This document shows, piece by piece, positions 17,739-26,580 of a stretch of DNA of 64,000 bases (the stretch's first letter is position 1; each line of letters begins with the position of its first letter). The position numbers were made by a program, and so were the translations under genes. The stretch comes from Pseudomonas viridiflava (lineage in GTDB: Bacteria > Pseudomonadota > Gammaproteobacteria > Pseudomonadales > Pseudomonadaceae). Location: the NCBI RefSeq assembly GCF_900590885.1, contig NZ_UUON01000001.1, positions 868,001 through 932,000 on the forward strand, written 5' to 3'. The notes below the pieces were generated by a model. It ran no database searches. It was not told the origin of the DNA and was given only the letters and a program-made list of their open reading frames with translations.

Positions 17739-18689
17739 ATGTTGAGTAGAACCGCAGCAGATCTGTACTGGATGTCGCGTTACCTGGAGCGCGCCGAGAA
17801 CCTGGCGCGCATGCTTGAAGTCAGTTATTCGCTGTCGCTGATGCCCCAGGCCGGGCGCAGCGATGGCCTGGATGAACTGGCGATGTCGCTGCTCAGCAGC
17901 GGTACCCTGGACAGCTACCTGGAGCGCCACCAGACCCTGGATGCCGAGCGCATGTTGCACTTCTTCGCCCTCGACGAAGAAAACCCCGCGAGCATCTACA
18001 ACTGCCTGCGCGCCGCGCGGGGCAACGCCCATGCCGTGCGCGGGCGCATCACCGCCGACATGTGGGAAAACCTCAATGCCACCTGGCTGGAAATGCGCAG
18101 CATCGCCGCCGGCGGCCTGGCGCGGCATGGCATCAGCCACTTCTGTGATTGGGTCAAGCAGCGTTCGCACCTGTTCCGTGGGGCAACGTCCGGCACCATC
18201 ATGCGCAATGACGCCTATCGGTTTATCCGTTTGGGTACCTTTGTCGAGCGCGCGGACAACACCTTGCGCCTGCTGGATGCGCGTTATGAGATGTTTGGTG
18301 AAGAATCCGAGGAAGTCAGCGACTTATCGGCACGCGGCTACTACCAGTGGAGCGCCCTGCTCCGCGCGTTGTCGTCGTTCGAGGCGTATACCGAGCTGTA
18401 TCCGAATGCCTTGAATGCGCGTTCGGTGTCGGAGTTGCTGCTGTTGCGCAGTGATGTGCCGCGCTCGTTGCATGCGTGTATTGAGGAGTTGAGCCATATT
18501 CTTGCGGATTTGCCGGGCAGTTATGGGCGAACGGCGCAGCGGTTGGCGGCGGAGTTCGAGGCGCGGCTGAGGTATACGGGGATCGATGAGATTCTTGAGG
18601 ACGGGCTGCATAGCCGGCTGACGGATTTTATCGATACTGTGCGGGAGCTGGCGCGGGCGATACATAGTTCGTATCTGGAAGTGGTCTAA
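17739..18689 (+). CDS. Alpha-E domain protein (COG2307)
   Basis: 316 residues, all-helical, starting MLSRTAADLYWMSRYLERAENLAR, the typical opening of the family. It always accompanies the circularly permuted ATP-grasp protein and is thought to be its partner in an uncharacterised peptide-forming system. The last third (about 18330-18689) has noticeably more T- and A-ending codons than the first part, a gradient within one gene. Confidence 0.9.
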   Translation: MLSRTAADLYWMSRYLERAENLARMLEVSYSLSLMPQAGRSDGLDELAMSLLSSGTLDSYLERHQTLDAERMLHFFALDEENPASIYNCLRAARGNAHAVRGRITADMWENLNATWLEMRSIAAGGLARHGISHFCDWVKQRSHLFRGATSGTIMRNDAYRFIRLGTFVERADNTLRLLDARYEMFGEESEEVSDLSARGYYQWSALLRALSSFEAYTELYPNALNARSVSELLLLRSDVPRSLHACIEELSHILADLPGSYGRTAQRLAAEFEARLRYTGIDEILEDGLHSRLTDFIDTVRELARAIHSSYLEVV

Positions 18690-18708
18690 CTGACACTGAT
18701 GGCTTAAA

Positions 18709-18780
18709 TGTGGGAGGGGGCTTGCCCCCGATAGCGGTGTGTCAGTCACCACAGCTATCGGGGGCAAGCCCCCTCCCACA
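18709..18780. repeat. REPIN (paired REP elements)
   Basis: Two REP units in inverted orientation: TGTGGGAGGGGGCTTGCCCC (18709-18728) and its mirror ending CCCCCTCCCACA at 18780, separated by a short spacer with gatagcggtgtg and cagctatcg pairing. The whole forms a long hairpin. Same family as the copy at 41081-41170. Confidence 0.9.
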
Positions 18781-18798
18781 TTGGTTTGGGTTTGCAGT

Positions 18799-19770
18799 TC
18801 AGCCGAAGGTGAAGGCGTAGGCTGATACCTGTGGGTCGAGAAATTCGATGGTGAAGGTGCGGTCCTGCACGGCGCCTGGCTGACGAACAAGCTGGTACAG
18901 GCGTTGCTCGGTCACGGTGCCGCTGCCATCCGGGGCTACGTCGGCGCCGTGGGCGTCGCCCGGGGCCTGGCCGTCAATCCTGACTTTGAAGCGCACCGGC
19001 TTGCCGTCGGCGGCCGGGCCCAGCACCAGGTGCAGGTCGCGGGCGTGGAAGCGGTAGACGATGCGCCCTCCTGCCTGGCCAAGGGTGGCTTGTTGGCCGC
19101 CGACGTTCCATTGACCTTCCAGCGTCCAGTTGTTCAGGGCCAGCTTGCCGGCCGCCGGGTAGTTGGCCACCTGGTTGCTGGCCAGGGTGCCAGTGGTGAC
19201 GAAGTTTTCCGCGCGCTGGAAGCCCAGGTAGGTTTCCGGCGACTGCACTTCGTTCATGTCCGGCGCCTGTTGCACGCCCTTGGCGTCGGCCTCGATCAAG
19301 CCCCCCGCGACGTTTTTCGCCCCGGCTTCACGCAACAACTGCTGGATCACCCGCTCCGATTCGGCGTAATCGCCCTCGCCGAAGTGGTGGTAGCGAATCT
19401 GGCCCTTGGCATCGGCAAAGTAATGGGCCGGCCAGTACTGGTTGTTGAACGCGCGCCAGACCTTGTAGTTGTTATCGATGGCCACCGGGTAGGTGATGCC
19501 CAGGTCCTTCATAGCCTGGGTGACATTACTCACGTCGCGTTCAAAGGCGAACTCCGGCGCGTGTACACCAATCACCACCAGGCCCTGGTCGTGGTACTTC
19601 TCGGCCCAGGCCTTCACATACGGCAGGCTGCGCAGGCAGTTGATGCACGAGTAAGTCCAGAAATCCACCAGCACCACCTTGCCCTTCAGCGCTTCGGCGG
19701 TCAGCGGCGGGCTGTTGAGCCATTGCACGGCGCCTTCCAGCGATGGCAGCGCGCCTTCGATTGGCAGCGC
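18799..19770 (-). pseudogene. DipZ-like thiol-disulfide protein, N-terminal membrane half lost
   Basis: The reading frame encodes a thioredoxin-like domain with active site SCINC in VVLVDFWTYSCINCLRSLP, followed by a C-terminal beta-sandwich domain (about 170-305) as in DipZ. Intact DipZ proteins begin with a DsbD-type membrane domain that brings electrons from the cytoplasm. Here that part is absent: homology stops near 19770, where the frame runs into DNA that codes for a histidine-kinase tail on the other strand. No signal peptide or start with a ribosome-binding site is present; a GTG at 19728 is the only candidate. It would not reach the periplasm, so it is called a pseudogene. Confidence 0.8.
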
Positions 19771-19773
19771 GCC
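19744..19773. repeat. 12-bp direct repeat at the dipZ deletion junction
   Basis: tggcagcgcgcc occurs at 19744-19755 and again at 19762-19773. In the DipZ frame both copies encode GALP. The second copy touches the point where DipZ homology ends and kinase homology begins, so it may mark short homology used in the deletion. Confidence 0.5.
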
Positions 19774-19907
19774 GCGATGGCGGGCTGGGCCTGCGCATCG
19801 TGCACCGCATCCTGCAACTGCACGGGCGCAGCATCCGCCTGGTGGAGCGGCCCGGGCGCGGTGCGACCTTTACCTTTTCCCTAGAAACCCGAGCATCAAC
19901 GCGTTGA
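19774..19907 (+). pseudogene. Histidine kinase, C-terminal fragment only
   Basis: The plus-strand frame read from 19776 gives GGLGLRIVHRILQLHG, then a strand ending PGRGATFTFSLE and a TGA at 19905-19907. This is the G2 box and final strand of a HATPase_c domain. Nothing upstream in that frame resembles the rest of a kinase. It lies back to back with the beheaded DipZ gene and overlaps the hydrolase 3' end by 38 bp on the opposite strand. Confidence 0.7.
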
Positions 19908-20811
19908 CCTGCGAGCCTTGCTCGTTCTGAATCCAGTGACCACAGTTGGTCAACACCTGCTGCTGCAGGTTGGGCACCGACTCCGGCATGCGCTTGAGGG
20001 TGTGGGCTTCGAATACGCCAACCGGATCGCGGTCGCCGATCAGGAACAGCGTGGGTTGCAGCACCTGCCGCCCCGCCAGAAACGCGGTGCGCTGCCAATT
20101 GCGCTCGAAATTGCGATACCAGTTCAACGGGCCGCGAAAGCCATGCTCGGCAAAGGTCTGCACATACACGTCGAGGTCTTCCCGCGAACACCAATGCGGC
20201 AATGCGCCGGGAGGTGAAGTGCCTTCGAGCAAGCGCGCATCCGCCGGTTTCTTCTGCAGGAACACGTCCTGGTCCTGCATGAACAGGCGCAGCGTGCGTT
20301 CGATATCGGCGTTCAGCTCCTGCTCCGCGACCCCGGGTTCCTGGAAATACAGGATGTAGTTGAACCGGTCGGCGTACAGCTCGCGCAAAATCTCGATCAC
20401 CGGCCGCCGCGCGCGCCCGGCAAACGGCACCGACATTGTGATCAACCGCGTGACCCGCTCCGGCTCAAGCAACGCGAGGTGCCAGGCGACCACGGCGCCC
20501 CAGTCATGGCCGACCATCACCACCTGTTCATGGCCGAAGTAATCCATGGCCTGCTGGATATCGGCGCACAGCGTCAGCAGGTCGTAATCGGCCACCTCGG
20601 CCGGCGAACTCGACTGCCCATACCCGCGCATTTGCGGGGCGAATACCCGATAGCCTGCGGCTACCAGCGCCGGGATCTGCTCGCGCCAGGAGTGCCAGCA
20701 CTCCGGAAACCCGTGGAGCAGCCAGATCGGCGGCCCCTCCTGCGGCCCGGCGACATGCACACTCAAATCAATGGCGTTGACCTGAATCCTGTACTGCTCG
20801 ATTGCGTTCAT
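19870..20811 (-). CDS. Alpha/beta hydrolase, epoxide-hydrolase type
   Basis: 313 residues from ATG 20811 (a GTG one codon earlier is less likely). Oxyanion motif HGFPE at 33-37, nucleophile Asp103 in GHDWGAVVAW, acid in LIGDRDPVG and catalytic His in NCGHWIQNE. An aspartate nucleophile marks epoxide hydrolases or haloalkane dehalogenases; HGFPE with the cap sequence favours epoxide hydrolase. The 5' end overlaps the AraC regulator gene by 44 bp, so the two are probably cotranscribed. Confidence 0.88.
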   Translation of the reverse strand: MNAIEQYRIQVNAIDLSVHVAGPQEGPPIWLLHGFPECWHSWREQIPALVAAGYRVFAPQMRGYGQSSSPAEVADYDLLTLCADIQQAMDYFGHEQVVMVGHDWGAVVAWHLALLEPERVTRLITMSVPFAGRARRPVIEILRELYADRFNYILYFQEPGVAEQELNADIERTLRLFMQDQDVFLQKKPADARLLEGTSPPGALPHWCSREDLDVYVQTFAEHGFRGPLNWYRNFERNWQRTAFLAGRQVLQPTLFLIGDRDPVGVFEAHTLKRMPESVPNLQQQVLTNCGHWIQNEQGSQVNALMLGFLGKR

Positions 20812-21730
20812 CACGGGTTTCCTTGTGCAAGTTTCGCTCGCGGTATTCGCGCGGGGAGCAATTCATCCAGCGTTTAAAGGCACTGCTGAAGGCGCTGTCC
20901 GATTGATAACCCAGCGACTGGCCGATGCACGACACACTGCTGTCGGAGCTGTTCAAGGCCTGAACCGCCAGGTGCATGCGCCAGCGGGTCAGATAGGCCT
21001 GCGGCGCCATGCCAACCCGTTGCTTGAAGTGCAAGGCAAAGGTTGAGCGCGACTGATTTGCGGTGCTGGCCATTTCGCTCAAGGTCCAGCGCCGCGCCGG
21101 TTCGCCATGTACTTGCGCCAGCACTGGCGCCAGCCGTGGGTCCGTCAACGCCGCCAGCCAACCGCTGGTGCCGGCGCCCAGGGAAGATTGATAGAGCCGC
21201 AGGATTTGCACCAGCATCATTTGCGCCAAATGCTCGGTCATCAGTGCCGCGCCCTGCTTGGGACTCGCGTACTCCATGGCCAGGCGTTCGAGGCACCAGC
21301 GCAATACGCTGGCCTGATCGGACCGGGCACTGATGCGCACCACGGGCGGCAGCCCCTCCAGTAACAAACGCGCTTCGTCGCCATAGGTAAAGCGCCCGCC
21401 GATCAGAAACAGGTCAACCGTATCCCCCAGCGTGGCAATACCGCCCACGGCCTCGCTGTACACCTCGCGTGCGTCCCGTCCCTCCAGCGCCATGTGGCTG
21501 GACAGCTTCCAGGGACGGTTTTGCGTCAACAAGAAACAATCGCCTTCGTACAGCCGCGTCGGCACCAACTCCCCATCCACTTCGAGCCAGCACTGCCCTT
21601 GCACCACCGCATTGAACTTGATGCCGTCCGGCGCCGGGAAATCCAGTGCCCAATCGCCACCTGCTTTCAAACCGGCAAAATAGGAGCGATGACTGCGTAG
21701 CAGCGCCACTAGCTCCGACAGGGTATCCAT
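20768..21730 (-). CDS. AraC family transcriptional regulator with cupin sensor domain
   Basis: 320 residues. N-terminal AraC-type cupin domain (about 20-190, with GDCFLLTQNRPW) and a C-terminal double HTH (about 215-305) with SRSTFALHFKQRVGMAPQAYLTRWRM and the final SDSAFSSAFKRWMNCSPREYR. Regulators of this class usually control an adjacent oxidoreductase. Here the divergent neighbour is an SDR with an internal deletion, so the original target may be lost, leaving only the overlapping hydrolase gene. Confidence 0.9.
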   Translation of the reverse strand: MDTLSELVALLRSHRSYFAGLKAGGDWALDFPAPDGIKFNAVVQGQCWLEVDGELVPTRLYEGDCFLLTQNRPWKLSSHMALEGRDAREVYSEAVGGIATLGDTVDLFLIGGRFTYGDEARLLLEGLPPVVRISARSDQASVLRWCLERLAMEYASPKQGAALMTEHLAQMMLVQILRLYQSSLGAGTSGWLAALTDPRLAPVLAQVHGEPARRWTLSEMASTANQSRSTFALHFKQRVGMAPQAYLTRWRMHLAVQALNSSDSSVSCIGQSLGYQSDSAFSSAFKRWMNCSPREYRERNLHKETRDERNRAVQDSGQRH

Positions 21731-21832
21731 AAATAAAAAGCTCCGGACGATCGCGACAGAAACACAGACTTTAGGCTATTCCGCGTCCGACGATAAAAAA
21801 ACACCATAGGCCTCCCTGAATGGAGAGGCCTT

Positions 21833-22183
21833 ATGACCAGCAAACAAACCCCTATCGACAGTGGATTCGACAGTGCAACAACGGCGACACAAGCATTGGC
21901 GGGTAAAGATTTACAGGGTATGACCTGCATCGTTACCGGCGGTTATTCCGGCATTGGCCTGGAAGCGGTACGGGCGTTGGCGGGCGCTGGTGCACAGGTG
22001 ATAGTGCCCGCCCGCGACACGCTCAAAGCCGAGCGCAATTTGCGCGGCATCCTCGGCGTCGAGCTGACCAGCCCCACGCAGGATGAAACCGGGCGCAGCG
22101 GCGTACACCCTTGGGCCATAGACCCGGAACAGGCCGAGCAGTTATGGGCGCTGAGCGAGGAACTGAGTGGCGTCAGGCTTTAG
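21833..22183 (+). pseudogene. Short-chain dehydrogenase with large in-frame internal deletion
   Basis: 116 residues. The first 75 match the SDR N-terminus including the cofactor motif TGGYSGIGLE and the NADP loop VPARD. The last 27 (GVHPWAIDPEQAEQLWALSEE in part) match the C-terminal end of roughly 310-residue SDRs. Between them about 190 residues, including the NAG, Ser, Tyr and Lys catalytic elements, are missing and the frame is kept. The junction is near 22068-22080. It cannot be catalytically active. Divergent from the AraC regulator gene. Confidence 0.85.
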
Positions 22184-24425
22184 TCGCGGGCGCCCACCAA
22201 CGTGGCAACAACTGGCGCACCCGCGCCTCGCCGAAGCGGTCGTCGATCAACATCACCACGCCGCGGTCGTGCTGGCTGCGGATCACCCGGCCCGCAGCCT
22301 GCACCACCTTCTGGATGCCGGGGTACAAATACGTGTAGTCATAACCGGCGCCAAAGATCGCGCCCATGCGCAGCTTCATTTGCTCGTTGACCGGGTTCAG
22401 CTGCGGCAAGCCCAAGGTGGCGATAAACGCGCCGATCAAACGCGCGCCGGGCAAGTCGATGCCCTCGCCGAACGCACCGCCGAGTACGGCAAAGCCGATG
22501 CCCTGGCTGTGCTCGGTGAACTGGTCGAGAAATGCCTGGCGCTCGGCCTCGGCCATGCCGCGCGACTGCTGCCAGAGCGGAACTTGCGGGTAACGTTCGG
22601 CCAGCAGTTGCGCCACTTGTTGCAGGTAGTCAAAGCTGGAAAAAAACGCCAGGTAGTTACCCGGTTGTTGCGCGAATTGGCGGGCAATCAGCTCGACAAT
22701 GGGTTCCAGCGAGGCGTCGCGATGCACAAACCGCGTCGAAATCTCATCGACGATGCGCACGTGCAATTGCTCGGCCTTGAACGGTGATTCCACATCGATC
22801 CACGCGGTGTCCGCAGGCAAACCCAACAGGTCGGCGTAATAGTGACGCGGGCTCAACGTGGCGGAAAACAGCACGCTGCTGCGCGCCGCCGTCAAGCGCG
22901 GCCGCAGGAATTCGGCGGGCACCACATTGCGCAGGCACAGGGTTGAGCTGCTGCGTTTGCCACTGAACTGGCGCTTGCTGATATCGAAGATGAAGTGCTC
23001 GTTGAACAGCTCGGCCACCTTGGCGAACTGCAGCGCTTCAAAGTAGAAGGCTTGCAGGTCGCCGGCCAACGCTTCGGGATGGTCGTTGAAGTAGTCGCCC
23101 ATGGCGCTGGCGCACAGGCTCAGGGCCTGCAGGAGTTTTTCCGGGCGGGTGGCATAGGCCTGGTACGGCGCGAGCTGGTCCTTGTGCAGGGCGTTCCATT
23201 CGCGGTTCAGGCGCTGCAAGGGTTTCTTCAAGGGCTCGGGCGCCGTGTCGCGCAGGGTCTTGAGGCTGTATTGGTCGAGGCTGGCGCTGTACATCGAGCG
23301 GGCGCGCTCCACCAGGTTGTGGGCTTCGTCCACCAGCACCGCCGCGCGCCACTGGTTGAGCTGGGCGAGGCCGAAGAGCATGGCGCCAAAGTCGAAATAA
23401 TAGTTGTAGTCGGCGACCACCAGGTCGGCCCAGCGTGCCATTTCCTGGCTCAGGTAATAGGGGCAAACGTCATGGGCCAGGGCTACGTCGCGCAGGTTAC
23501 GCTGGTTGAGCAGGCGCACTTTGGACGCGGCGATCCGCGCGGCAGGCAAACGATCGTAGAAACCCTTGGCCAACGGGCAGGAATCGCCGTGGCAGGCTTT
23601 GTCCAGGTGTTCGCAGGCTTTGTCCCGGGCCACCAGTTCGAGTACCCGCAGTTGCAGGTCGGGGCTGCTGGTGAACAATACCTGGGACGCATCGAGGGCC
23701 AGCTTGCGGCCAGGCGTCTTGGCGGTCAGAAAGAACATCTTGTCCAGTTGCTGCGGCGCCAAGGCCTTGAGCAATGGAAAAATGGTGCCAATGGTTTTGC
23801 CGATTCCGGTAGGCGCCTGGGCCATCAGGCAGCGCCCGGTGGTGATCGCCTTGTACACCGATTCGGCCAGGTGGCGCTGGCCAGGGCGAAAGTCCGCATG
23901 AGGAAAACCCAAGGCTTGTGCGCCATGGTTGCGCGCTTCGCGGTGCTGCATTTCCTGCCGGGCCCAGCCGAGGAACAGCGCGCATTGCTGGTTGAAGAAC
24001 GACTCCAGCTCGGCCGCCTGGAAATGCTGGTTGAGCAGGGTTTCGCCCTCGCCGACGATATCGAAATACACCAGCGCCACGTTGATTTCGCTGAGACCGA
24101 GCTTGCGGCACATCAACCAGCCATACACCTTGGCCTGGGCCCAATGCAGTTGCCGATGGTTGGCGGGTTGGGCGTCGAGGTCGCCGCGATAGGTTTTTAC
24201 CTCTTCGAGGCGGTTGGCGTCCGGGTCGTAGCCGTCTGCCCTGCCCCGCACCTTCAACTGCTGATACTCGCCTTCCAGGGCCACTTCATTCTGATAGTGC
24301 GCGCTGCGCCGCGAGGCGACGGTGCGATGGCCGGCAATGCCTTCCTGGGCGCTGGGCGACGGTGTGAAGCGCAGGTCGAGATCGCCGACCTTGGCCGTGA
24401 ACTCACACAACGCACGCACGGCCAC
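22173..24425 (-). CDS. Rad3/XPD-family helicase with N-terminal RecB-like nuclease domain
   Basis: 750 residues from a GTG at 24425, 8 bp after the FAN1 stop; the open frame continues upstream only as a shadow of FAN1. Residues 1-130 hold a PD-(D/E)xK core: GRADGYD (Asp64), then LEEVK (Glu75-Lys77). The helicase part has Walker A APTGIGKT (204-211), DEAH at 366-369, and four cysteines (about 271, 278, 283, 321) placed as in the iron-sulfur domain of XPD/DinG. It should translocate 5'-3' on single-stranded DNA. Overlaps the broken SDR end by 11 bp, convergent. Confidence 0.88.
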   Translation of the reverse strand: MAVRALCEFTAKVGDLDLRFTPSPSAQEGIAGHRTVASRRSAHYQNEVALEGEYQQLKVRGRADGYDPDANRLEEVKTYRGDLDAQPANHRQLHWAQAKVYGWLMCRKLGLSEINVALVYFDIVGEGETLLNQHFQAAELESFFNQQCALFLGWARQEMQHREARNHGAQALGFPHADFRPGQRHLAESVYKAITTGRCLMAQAPTGIGKTIGTIFPLLKALAPQQLDKMFFLTAKTPGRKLALDASQVLFTSSPDLQLRVLELVARDKACEHLDKACHGDSCPLAKGFYDRLPAARIAASKVRLLNQRNLRDVALAHDVCPYYLSQEMARWADLVVADYNYYFDFGAMLFGLAQLNQWRAAVLVDEAHNLVERARSMYSASLDQYSLKTLRDTAPEPLKKPLQRLNREWNALHKDQLAPYQAYATRPEKLLQALSLCASAMGDYFNDHPEALAGDLQAFYFEALQFAKVAELFNEHFIFDISKRQFSGKRSSSTLCLRNVVPAEFLRPRLTAARSSVLFSATLSPRHYYADLLGLPADTAWIDVESPFKAEQLHVRIVDEISTRFVHRDASLEPIVELIARQFAQQPGNYLAFFSSFDYLQQVAQLLAERYPQVPLWQQSRGMAEAERQAFLDQFTEHSQGIGFAVLGGAFGEGIDLPGARLIGAFIATLGLPQLNPVNEQMKLRMGAIFGAGYDYTYLYPGIQKVVQAAGRVIRSQHDRGVVMLIDDRFGEARVRQLLPRWWAPATKA

Positions 24426-24433
24426 GGTGTAGC

Positions 24434-26083
24434 TCAAGCCGGCAGCTCCGCCCAGCGCACATAGCAGACGGTGACCGGCATCTGGTTTTCGCCGCAGAAT
24501 TCCAGCCAGCGCAGTTGGTTGTCTTGCAGGCGGTCGCCGGGCCCCTTGACCTCGATCATGCGGTAGGTCTTTTGCGCGGGCCAGAACTGGATCAGGTCGG
24601 GCATGCCCGCGCGGTTGGCGCGGATATCCAGCAACAGCCGCTCGAACCAGTGGCGCAGGTGTGCGGCGGGCAGGCAGTCCAGGGCTTGTTCCAGCAGTTC
24701 TTCGGTGAGCAGGTTCCAGAATACAAAAGGTGACTGGATACCCCACTTCTCGCTGTAGCGCTGGCGGATGCTGGCCTTGTAGCGCTCATCCTGCAATTGC
24801 TCGAAACACGCGGCAAACAGCGGCGCGCGCCGCGCGTGGAAGTCTTCGCTGTGCAAATCCGCCGGGCCACGCTGGAACGGATGGAAAAACGAGCCCGGCA
24901 ACGGCGCGAAAATCGCCTCCCAGCACAGCAGGCCAAACAGCGAATTGATCAGGCCATTTTCCACATAGTGCACCGGAGCCTCGGGCTCGCTGAGGTGGGC
25001 CTGCACACAGTATTCCACCGACACCAGCGGTTCGAGCAAGGCGATTTCCAGGTCCAGGCGCGTGACAGGCCGGGGCTTGGTCTTGGGCAGCGCCGGTTCA
25101 CCGAGTTTGCGCCGCAGGCGTGGCAGCACCCGTTGCAGGTGCTGCAGCTCGGCGGGGGTTTGCGGGGCTTGTTGCGCCGCGGTTGCCAGGGCCATGGCCT
25201 GGGCGTAGTCCTCCTGGCGCTCCAGCACGCGAATCAGCCGCGCGCGAGCGCCAGGGTATGCGCAGGTGCGGTAGATCTGCTGCGCCAGGTCCAGTTCGGC
25301 GCTGCGCTCACAATATTGCCCCATCTGGAACAACAGCTTGGCGCGGCGCTTTTCCAGCCAGGGGTTGTCGGTGCAAAGCGTCGCCACTCGGGCCAGCACG
25401 TCCTCCAGCGCTTCGCCGGCCTCAAACCCCTGCTGGCATTGATGCAGGAACAGGTAGCCAAGCACGTCGGCACGGCTACGCAAACCACGTGACTCGGCGC
25501 AGATGTCGACTTTTTCATAGGTGTAGATGCCAAGGTCAGCCAGTACGAACTCGGACCAGTCCTGGTGCATGTTGCCGAAAAACATCAGGCGCAGGCGGTC
25601 GCACAAGTCCATGACGGTAAGGCTGTACAGGCTGTCGGCAAGGTCTGGGCACCAATCGGCAAAACTGCGCGGCTCGGTGAACTGCGCGGCCAACCCGTCC
25701 AGCCAGTCGGCTTTTTTGCCTTTGGGGTGCTCGATCCAGGGTTTGAAGGCGCCCAGCAGTTCGCTTTTTTGCACCAAGGCGAACAGTTCTTCAAAGGCCA
25801 GCGAACACTGCGCATCCACCCAGCCTAATTCGAGCAACGGGCCGACCGCGACATGCGGGCAACCGATCTCCAGATAACTGAGCTTGCCCGCACGAAAATG
25901 CACACCCTTGCGCATCACCATGCGCACCAGCAAGGCCTGGGACGCTTGCGGCAACCTGTCAAATTGCTGAATGAAATGCTGTTCGTCAGGGTCAAGCAAA
26001 TCCGCATAGCGTTGCCCCAGCCAATGCAGGACCTGGCGGAAGTTATGCAGGTAATAGAGCGGGTCGTCGAGGGGATTGGCCAT
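24434..26083 (-). CDS. fan1: FAN1-type structure-specific nuclease (VRR-NUC)
   Basis: 549 residues from ATG 26083. N-terminus PLYYLHNFRQVLHWLGQRYADLL (in part) matches the Pseudomonas FAN1 group; the middle is a SAP-like/TPR-like helical region; the C-terminal VRR-NUC domain (about 430-545) shows GMPDLI, then MIEVKGPGDRLQDNQ, the D...ExK catalytic core. Bacterial FAN1 cleaves 5' flaps and can resolve interstrand crosslinks without partners. Immediately followed by a nuclease-helicase, so a two-protein repair unit is likely. Confidence 0.9.
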   Translation of the reverse strand: MANPLDDPLYYLHNFRQVLHWLGQRYADLLDPDEQHFIQQFDRLPQASQALLVRMVMRKGVHFRAGKLSYLEIGCPHVAVGPLLELGWVDAQCSLAFEELFALVQKSELLGAFKPWIEHPKGKKADWLDGLAAQFTEPRSFADWCPDLADSLYSLTVMDLCDRLRLMFFGNMHQDWSEFVLADLGIYTYEKVDICAESRGLRSRADVLGYLFLHQCQQGFEAGEALEDVLARVATLCTDNPWLEKRRAKLLFQMGQYCERSAELDLAQQIYRTCAYPGARARLIRVLERQEDYAQAMALATAAQQAPQTPAELQHLQRVLPRLRRKLGEPALPKTKPRPVTRLDLEIALLEPLVSVEYCVQAHLSEPEAPVHYVENGLINSLFGLLCWEAIFAPLPGSFFHPFQRGPADLHSEDFHARRAPLFAACFEQLQDERYKASIRQRYSEKWGIQSPFVFWNLLTEELLEQALDCLPAAHLRHWFERLLLDIRANRAGMPDLIQFWPAQKTYRMIEVKGPGDRLQDNQLRWLEFCGENQMPVTVCYVRWAELPA

Positions 26084-26268
26084 GGTACGCAATGATCAAA
26101 TACTGGTTATGCATACAGAGTGCCGTTGCAATAGCCTTGTTGCAATCTGTAATAGATAAATGGCGCAGGCAACTTTCCGCATAAAAGCGATCAGATGGGG
26201 AGTCAATCGCGTAACATTTGTGGCCCGCGCCCACGGCGTGGGATTTTTCAGGGTTAAAGGTAAGGGTT

Positions 26269-26493
26269 ATGAACATGAAGAATTTGGGTCTGCCCCTGGT
26301 TGCACTCACTTTTCTGCTATTGGCCGGTTGCGCGACGCAAACCGTAGTGACACTGCAAAATGGCACACAGTATTTGACCAAGGACACCCCAAAAACCAAG
26401 ACGGCCGATGGTTTCTACGAATTCACCGACATTGCCGGCAAGCGCGTCCGCGTCAAAGCCGACGACGTAGCCACCGTCCGCAAAGAAAACTGA
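26269..26493 (+). CDS. YgdI/YgdR family lipoprotein
   Basis: 74 residues. Signal sequence MNMKNLGLPLVALTFLLLAGC with lipobox LAGC (Cys21), followed by an SH3-like small domain with VVTLQNGTQYLTKD and VRVKADDVATVRKE, the DUF903 pattern. The ATG at 26269 is preceded by AAAGGTAAGGG. Probably an outer-membrane-anchored lipoprotein of unknown role. It stands alone. Confidence 0.88.
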   Translation: MNMKNLGLPLVALTFLLLAGCATQTVVTLQNGTQYLTKDTPKTKTADGFYEFTDIAGKRVRVKADDVATVRKEN

Positions 26494-26517
26494 TCCCCCC
26501 TCACAAAATCAATCAAA

Positions 26518-26545
26518 TGTGGGAGGGGGCTTGCCCCCTCCCACA
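26518..26545. repeat. REP element
   Basis: TGTGGGAGGGGGCTTG-CCCCCTCCCACA, a near-perfect inverted repeat between the lipoprotein stop and the convergent aprF stop. It could also act as a bidirectional transcript-end hairpin. Confidence 0.9.
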
Positions 26546-26580
26546 CTTGGACTGCATTCCAAGTCCAGCATCATCTCAGG

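Noticed and set aside
24426..24746. Upstream extension of the Rad3-type helicase frame
   Set aside because: It overlaps the FAN1 catalytic domain in another frame and has shadow composition; the GTG at 24425 fits the family start.
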